Source: Bacteroidales bacterium
Lineage (GTDB): Bacteria > Bacteroidota > Bacteroidia > Bacteroidales > ML635J-15
Reading direction: 5' to 3'
Length of the DNA stretch: 12,486 nucleotides
Assembly: GCA_028696755.1 (NCBI GenBank)
Contig: JAQVGK010000045.1
Location: 1 to 12,486, forward strand
The notes under the pieces: model-generated
Seen by the model: only the letters and a program-made list of their open reading frames with translations
Told to the model about the DNA's origin: nothing
The model's database searches: none
Position numbers and translations under genes: made by a program
Shown: positions 10,380 through 12,486 of the stretch, one piece after another
Numbering within the stretch: position 1 is the first letter of the stretch
Layout: the number at the start of each line of letters is the position of its first letter

Positions 10380-10634
10380 ATGGCACATCATCAGTCCGCA
10401 AAGAAAAGAATCAGACAAACTGAAACCAAAAGATTGCACAATAAATATTATGCTCGTACAACCCGTAACGCTGTTCGTGATTTAAGAGCTTTGTCTAATA
10501 AAACAGAAGCAGAAGAAATGCTTCCTAAAGTTGCTGCAATGCTTGACAAACTTGCCAAGAAAAATATCATTCATGCTAACAAAGCAGCTAACCTTAAGTC
10601 TTCGTTGACTAAGCACGTTAACGCTTTAGCATAA
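10380..10634 (+). CDS. rpsT: 30S ribosomal protein S20
   Basis: S20 is a primary 16S rRNA-binding protein at the base of the small subunit. The product is 84 residues, mostly helical and basic: MAHHQSAKKRIRQTETKRL, then RTTRNAVRDLRAL, and KKNIIHANKAANLKSSLTKHVNAL, all typical of the family. I chose the ATG at 10380 because the frame's extension upstream to 10323 overlaps the predicted promoter and transcription start and lacks conserved residues. The gene is a single-cistron unit with its own promoter and a terminator 24 bases after the stop. Confidence 0.97.
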   Translation: MAHHQSAKKRIRQTETKRLHNKYYARTTRNAVRDLRALSNKTEAEEMLPKVAAMLDKLAKKNIIHANKAANLKSSLTKHVNALA

Positions 10635-10658
10635 TAATAAAATATACTCAGCTTTGTT

Positions 10659-10690
10659 AAACTGTTTCGTAGTAACGGAACAGTTTTTTT
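10659..10690 (+). terminator. rpsT intrinsic terminator
   Basis: A 12-bp stem pairs AAACTGTTTCGT (10659-10670) with ACGGAACAGTTT (10675-10686), with one T-G wobble and an AGTA loop. A T7 run follows at 10684-10690. It starts 24 bases after the S20 stop. Confidence 0.93.
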
Positions 10691-10691
10691 A

Positions 10692-10722
10692 TTGATATTC
10701 TCCAAGCTTTTTTGTAGTTTTA
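10692..10722 (+). promoter_or_regulatory. Candidate promoter facing a region without a gene
   Basis: TTG at 10692-10694, a 20-base spacer and TAGTTTTA at 10715-10722 (7 of 8 to TAnnTTTG) fit the Bacteroidota pattern. It begins just after the rpsT terminator. No credible gene follows for over 500 bases, so if active it would produce a non-coding RNA covering the GC-rich structured element, or a very long radC leader. Confidence 0.45.
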
Positions 10723-10780
10723 CACAAACCAGATTAATTAATCAGATCTAGGATATAAAAAGATTAATTTTGCTTGGAGA
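10699..10780. repeat. 9-bp inverted repeat enclosing a promoter-like sequence
   Basis: TCTCCAAGC at 10699-10707 and GCTTGGAGA at 10772-10780 are perfect reverse complements 64 bases apart. The space between holds the -7 element at 10715-10722 and a 12-base palindrome, GATTAATTAATC, at 10732-10743. The left arm lies upstream of the predicted transcription start, so RNA pairing is unlikely to explain it. No flanking duplication is clear. Confidence 0.5.
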
Positions 10781-10856
10781 GTTATTTGTACTTTAACGAG
10801 CTACAATTTTGCGTATATAGCATTGAAGGTTATTCGAAGCGACGTGCGTTGGCCTC

Positions 10857-11036
10857 GAAGAACCGCCGGGTGGTCACTGAGCGACGCCGAAGTGCCAGCT
10901 CCGGCCTTGTGAAATCTGAAATGATTAGAACTGTTGCAATGAGGTTTATCCCGTCTTGCTTACAGTTCTATCATTTCAGATGAGCGGGGGGAACGGCGAA
11001 GCCCTCACGAGCAAAGCGAGTAACGATCGGTTCTTC
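10857..11036 (+). repeat. GC-rich multi-hairpin element (dispersed repeat or structured RNA)
   Basis: The block is clearly richer in G and C than its surroundings. GAAGAACCG (10857-10865) pairs with CGGTTCTTC (11028-11036) and encloses at least two hairpins. The first (10865-10905) has arms GCCGG/CCGGC, TGG/CCA and CACT/AGTG. The second is a long one: 10914-10934 pairs with 10962-10981, 20 bp with one bulged T. A small GGC-GAA-GCC hairpin sits at 10995-11003. A T7 run follows at 11041-11047, so the closing stem could end a transcript. Another inverted repeat, CTTGAT 11036-11041 with ATCAAG 11060-11065, flanks T-rich DNA. A 69-codon open frame crosses the block but has no family features, and I do not call it a gene. 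Confidence 0.65.
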
Positions 11037-11065
11037 TTGATTTTTTTGTAACTTTTTTTATCAAG

Positions 11066-11242
11066 TCAACGAGATAGAGTAATCTAACATCAAACTAGAT
11101 AAAAAAAATTGCCAAAAGAACTTGTTTATATAATAGAAAAAAAGTTCGGAAATTAAAGGGAAAAGTGTTGGGCGAAATGATATTTAGAGTTAATTTTGCT
11201 TTATGATGTTTGCAAAAACATAATAGATTCAATTTTTCAACC
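11066..11242. other. AT-rich spacer before radC
   Basis: I see no gene here. There is a small inverted repeat, ATCTA/TAGAT, just before an A run at about 11100, and a 6-bp repeat GAACTT (11118-11123) with AAGTTC (11142-11147). GATGTTTG at 11205-11212 resembles the -7 consensus in 7 of 8 positions but has no matching -33 element, so the radC promoter stays unassigned. Confidence 0.4.
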
Positions 11243-11932
11243 ATGATACAAAAAAAGTCAATCAGAGAATGGTCCGAAGACGACCGTCCGCGCGAAAAAC
11301 TTATTAAAAAAGGAACCGCTGCACTAAGCGATGCCGAGCTTATCGCTATTTTGCTCGGTTCGGGTTCTGCAAAACAATCGGCAGTTGAGCTTGCTCGCGA
11401 TATTCTGGCTTCGGGCAAGAACAACATAAATACGCTCGGCAAAATGTCGCTTAAAGAGCTTATGACGTTCAAAGGAGTGGGCGAGGCCAAAGCAGTTAGT
11501 ATTGTTGCAGCTCTCGAACTTGGTAAGCGGCGAAAACTCGAAGAAGTGGTAACTAAACGCAGCATCTCAACCAGTGACGATGCTTTTGAGTATTACCAAC
11601 CATTACTTGGCGATTTAAAACACGAAGAATTTCATGTACTATTCCTTACTCGAGCAAATACTTTTATCGACAGCGTTTGTATTAGCTCCGGCGGAACTGT
11701 TGGAACAGTAATGGACATAAAAATTTTGATGAGACATGCACTCGACAAACTCGCTCAGTCAGTTATTGTTGCCCACAATCATCCTTCGGGTAATAACCAG
11801 CCCAGCACGCAGGACAAACAAATCACCAGAAAAATAAAAGACGCCTGCGCCCTTTTCGAAATCGCTCTTCTCGATCATATCATCATCGCCGACAAATCAT
11901 ACTTTAGCTTTGCCGATGCAGGAATGATGTAG
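11243..11932 (+). CDS. radC: RadC family JAMM-domain protein
   Basis: The product is 229 residues, the usual RadC length, with both family domains. The N-terminal part has a helix-hairpin-helix (LMTFKGVGEAKAVSIVAALELG, Gly78 and Gly80) preceded by SIREWSEDDRPREKL and LSDAELIAILLGSG. The C-terminal JAB/MPN domain has the metal-binding pattern His178-x-His180-Pro-Ser-Gly with Ser188 and Asp191, plus glutamates at 128-129 as candidates for the remaining JAMM acid. An isopeptidase-like metalloprotein is implied, but the biological role of RadC is unsettled; the early link to DNA repair in E. coli was withdrawn. The ATG at 11243 is preferred over a TTG at 11210, since conserved sequence begins after Met-Ile-Gln. 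It stands alone, far from rpsT, with only repeats downstream. Confidence 0.95.
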   Translation: MIQKKSIREWSEDDRPREKLIKKGTAALSDAELIAILLGSGSAKQSAVELARDILASGKNNINTLGKMSLKELMTFKGVGEAKAVSIVAALELGKRRKLEEVVTKRSISTSDDAFEYYQPLLGDLKHEEFHVLFLTRANTFIDSVCISSGGTVGTVMDIKILMRHALDKLAQSVIVAHNHPSGNNQPSTQDKQITRKIKDACALFEIALLDHIIIADKSYFSFADAGMM

Positions 11933-11959
11933 GAAATCATAAATTCCAAGTTCCAAATA

Positions 11960-11995
11960 ACAAATTACAACACTGCCGTAATAGTTGTAATTTGT
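11960..11995. repeat. 12-bp perfect inverted repeat after radC
   Basis: ACAAATTACAAC at 11960-11971 pairs perfectly with GTTGTAATTTGT at 11984-11995 around a 12-base loop. Copies of TAATTTG continue to the right. No T run follows, so it is at best a weak terminator; it may instead stabilise the radC mRNA end. The preceding AAATTCCAAGTTCC-type sequence resembles intergenic repeats I know from Bacteroidota genomes. Confidence 0.65.
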
Positions 11996-12031
11996 AATTT
12001 GTAATTGTTTAGGATTTACTTGCGTGCGCCG

Positions 12032-12051
12032 CACTGAGTTGAATCGAAGTG
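12032..12051. repeat. Short hairpin CACTGAG...CGAAGTG, second copy in window
   Basis: CACTGAGTTGAATCGAAGTG has the same 7-base ends as the 20-base segment 10875-10894 (CACTGAGCGACGCCGAAGTG) within the GC-rich element. The central six bases differ. CACT and AGTG pair as a small stem. This form is, from memory, a common intergenic repeat in Bacteroidota. Confidence 0.55.
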
Positions 12052-12143
12052 AGGGCTAAAGCCTTTAGATATTGGGTTTTAGTGGTTGGAACCAAAATTT
12101 CAAATTCTATTAAATCGAATTTAGTCGAAAAAACGAGAAGATT
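12052..12143. other. Non-coding spacer with minor dyads
   Basis: No gene or RNA is supported here. CTAAAG-C-CTTTAG gives a 13-base near-palindrome at about 12057-12069. The rest is AT-rich and leads into the tandem repeat. Confidence 0.4.
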
Positions 12144-12150
12144 ACGTGCG

Positions 12151-12360
12151 TTGCAGTAGAATAGTTATTGAAGCGTAGTCGTTTTTAACCGTTAGTAACG
12201 GATAATTGTTTCGTTTTTATAGTGCTCTGGACATGTTGCAGCAGAATCGTTGTTGAAGTGTAGCCGTTTTTAACCGTTAGTAACGGATAAATGTTTCGTT
12301 TTTATAGTACTCTGGACACGTTGCAGCAGAATAGTTATTGGAGCGTAGCCGTTATTAACC
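12151..12360. repeat. 85-bp tandem repeat, about 2.5 copies
   Basis: Unit 1 is 12151-12235, unit 2 is 12236-12320, and a partial third unit covers 12321-12360. Units 1 and 2 differ at 8 of 85 positions; the 40 bases of unit 3 differ from unit 1 at 4. Each full unit contains a near-palindrome, CCGTTAGTAACGG (12189-12201 and 12274-12286). The period is not a multiple of three and there is no credible reading frame, so this is a non-coding repeat and may vary in copy number between strains. Confidence 0.93.
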
Positions 12361-12401
12361 CGTAACTTTTCCTAGAAATACGTAATATGTTTAAAAAAAG
12401 T

Positions 12402-12432
12402 AGCTGATAGCTTTGGTTATTAGCTTTTTTTT
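12402..12432 (+). terminator. Hairpin terminator, possibly bidirectional
   Basis: AGCTGATA (12402-12409) pairs with TATTAGCT (12418-12425), 8 bp with one G-T wobble, around an 8-base loop. An A7 run precedes it (12393-12399) and a T8 run follows (12425-12432), so it could work on either strand. No + strand gene ends close upstream other than radC, 470 bases away. Confidence 0.75.
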
Positions 12433-12443
12433 ATTTTACTTTG
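12412..12443 (+). promoter_or_regulatory. Candidate promoter for a gene beyond the window
   Basis: TTTG at 12412-12415, a 20-base spacer and TTACTTTG at 12436-12443 (7 of 8 to TAnnTTTG) fit the Bacteroidota pattern. The -33 element lies in the terminator loop. Transcription would start near 12450, inside the palindrome at 12446-12463. The gene itself is not visible. Confidence 0.4.
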
Positions 12444-12445
12444 CT

Positions 12446-12463
12446 ATTACGTAAATACGTAAT
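12446..12463. promoter_or_regulatory. Operator-like palindrome at a predicted transcription start
   Basis: ATTACGTAAATACGTAAT is a perfect inverted repeat with 8-base arms and a two-base AA centre. The 12-mer AAATACGTAATA occurs here (12453-12464) and again at 12376-12387, on the other side of the terminator. Paired sites around a promoter candidate suggest regulator binding, but no regulator gene is in view. Confidence 0.45.
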
Positions 12464-12486
12464 ACTTAAATATATGTCAACACATC

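Noticed and set aside
10699..10780. Insertion sequence
   Set aside because: Only 82 bases, no transposase and no clear target duplication; kept only as an inverted repeat.
10774..10983. 69-codon open frame inside the GC-rich element
   Set aside because: It runs through the hairpin arms, has no family features and an implausible Arg/Ser-rich composition; the DNA structure explains the sequence better.
11095..11565. 156-codon open frame on the minus strand over the radC start
   Set aside because: It is antisense to well-conserved RadC codons, and its C-terminal part is AT-rich spacer translation with no recognisable domain.
12189..12286. Integron attC sites in the tandem units
   Set aside because: CCGTTAGTAACGG is a simple near-palindrome without paired R/L boxes, and there are no cassette genes or integrase.
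12151..12360. CRISPR array
   Set aside because: The repeat is 85 bases in direct contact with no unique spacers, so it is a simple tandem repeat.

Overview
The window comes from a low-GC member of the Bacteroidota, probably Bacteroidales or Marinilabiliales-like. This is inferred from three things. The intergenic regions carry the phylum's promoter type (TTG/TTTG, 19-20 bases, then TAnnTTTG), clearest in front of rpsT. Genes start after A-rich leaders with no obvious Shine-Dalgarno sequence. The ribosomal proteins have Bacteroidota character: zinc-less L36 and S4, and L17 with a long Ala/Pro/Lys/Glu tail. All recognised genes are on the + strand, and none looks interrupted except secY, which is cut by the window edge.

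Positions 1-4830 hold the distal end of the large ribosomal-protein operon: 'secY, map, infA, rpmJ, rpsM, rpsK, rpsD, rpoA and rplQ. Spacers are about 4-34 bases and a strong hairpin terminator follows rplQ. The genes supply the secretion channel, N-terminal Met removal, initiation factor 1, four ribosomal proteins of the L36/alpha-operon set, RNA polymerase alpha and L17. eno (enolase) follows, with a candidate promoter lying in the terminator's T-rich tail. groES-groEL comes next, behind a candidate promoter and an 8-bp inverted repeat. No CIRCE element is visible.

Positions 8231-8628 are non-coding but structured. A roughly 140-base element is bounded by 30-base imperfect inverted repeats. 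It is followed by about 165 bases that can fold into an extended interrupted hairpin, further hairpins and an excellent GAAA-loop terminator 35 bases upstream of an unrecognised exported-protein gene (8629-10146). An upstream segment could pair with the 3' arm of this terminator, so a standalone RNA, a 3' UTR and an attenuator-type leader are all possible. I do not recognise a known RNA family here.

rpsT (S20) follows with the best promoter in the window and its own terminator. A 550-base non-coding stretch separates it from radC (JAMM/HhH protein). It contains a second promoter-like sequence and a GC-rich, multi-hairpin element (10857-11036) that looks like either a dispersed repeat or a structured RNA. 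After radC the last 550 bases are repeat-rich: a 12-bp inverted repeat, a short hairpin related to one in the GC-rich element, an 85-bp tandem repeat present about 2.5 times, a bidirectional-looking terminator, and a promoter candidate overlapping a TACGTAAT palindrome that probably serves a gene beyond the window.

The coding part is ordinary housekeeping. The parts worth a second look are the non-coding blocks at 8267-8593, 10692-11065 and 12144-12464, and the unrecognised exported protein. I see no CRISPR array, transposase, tRNA, rRNA or defence system.
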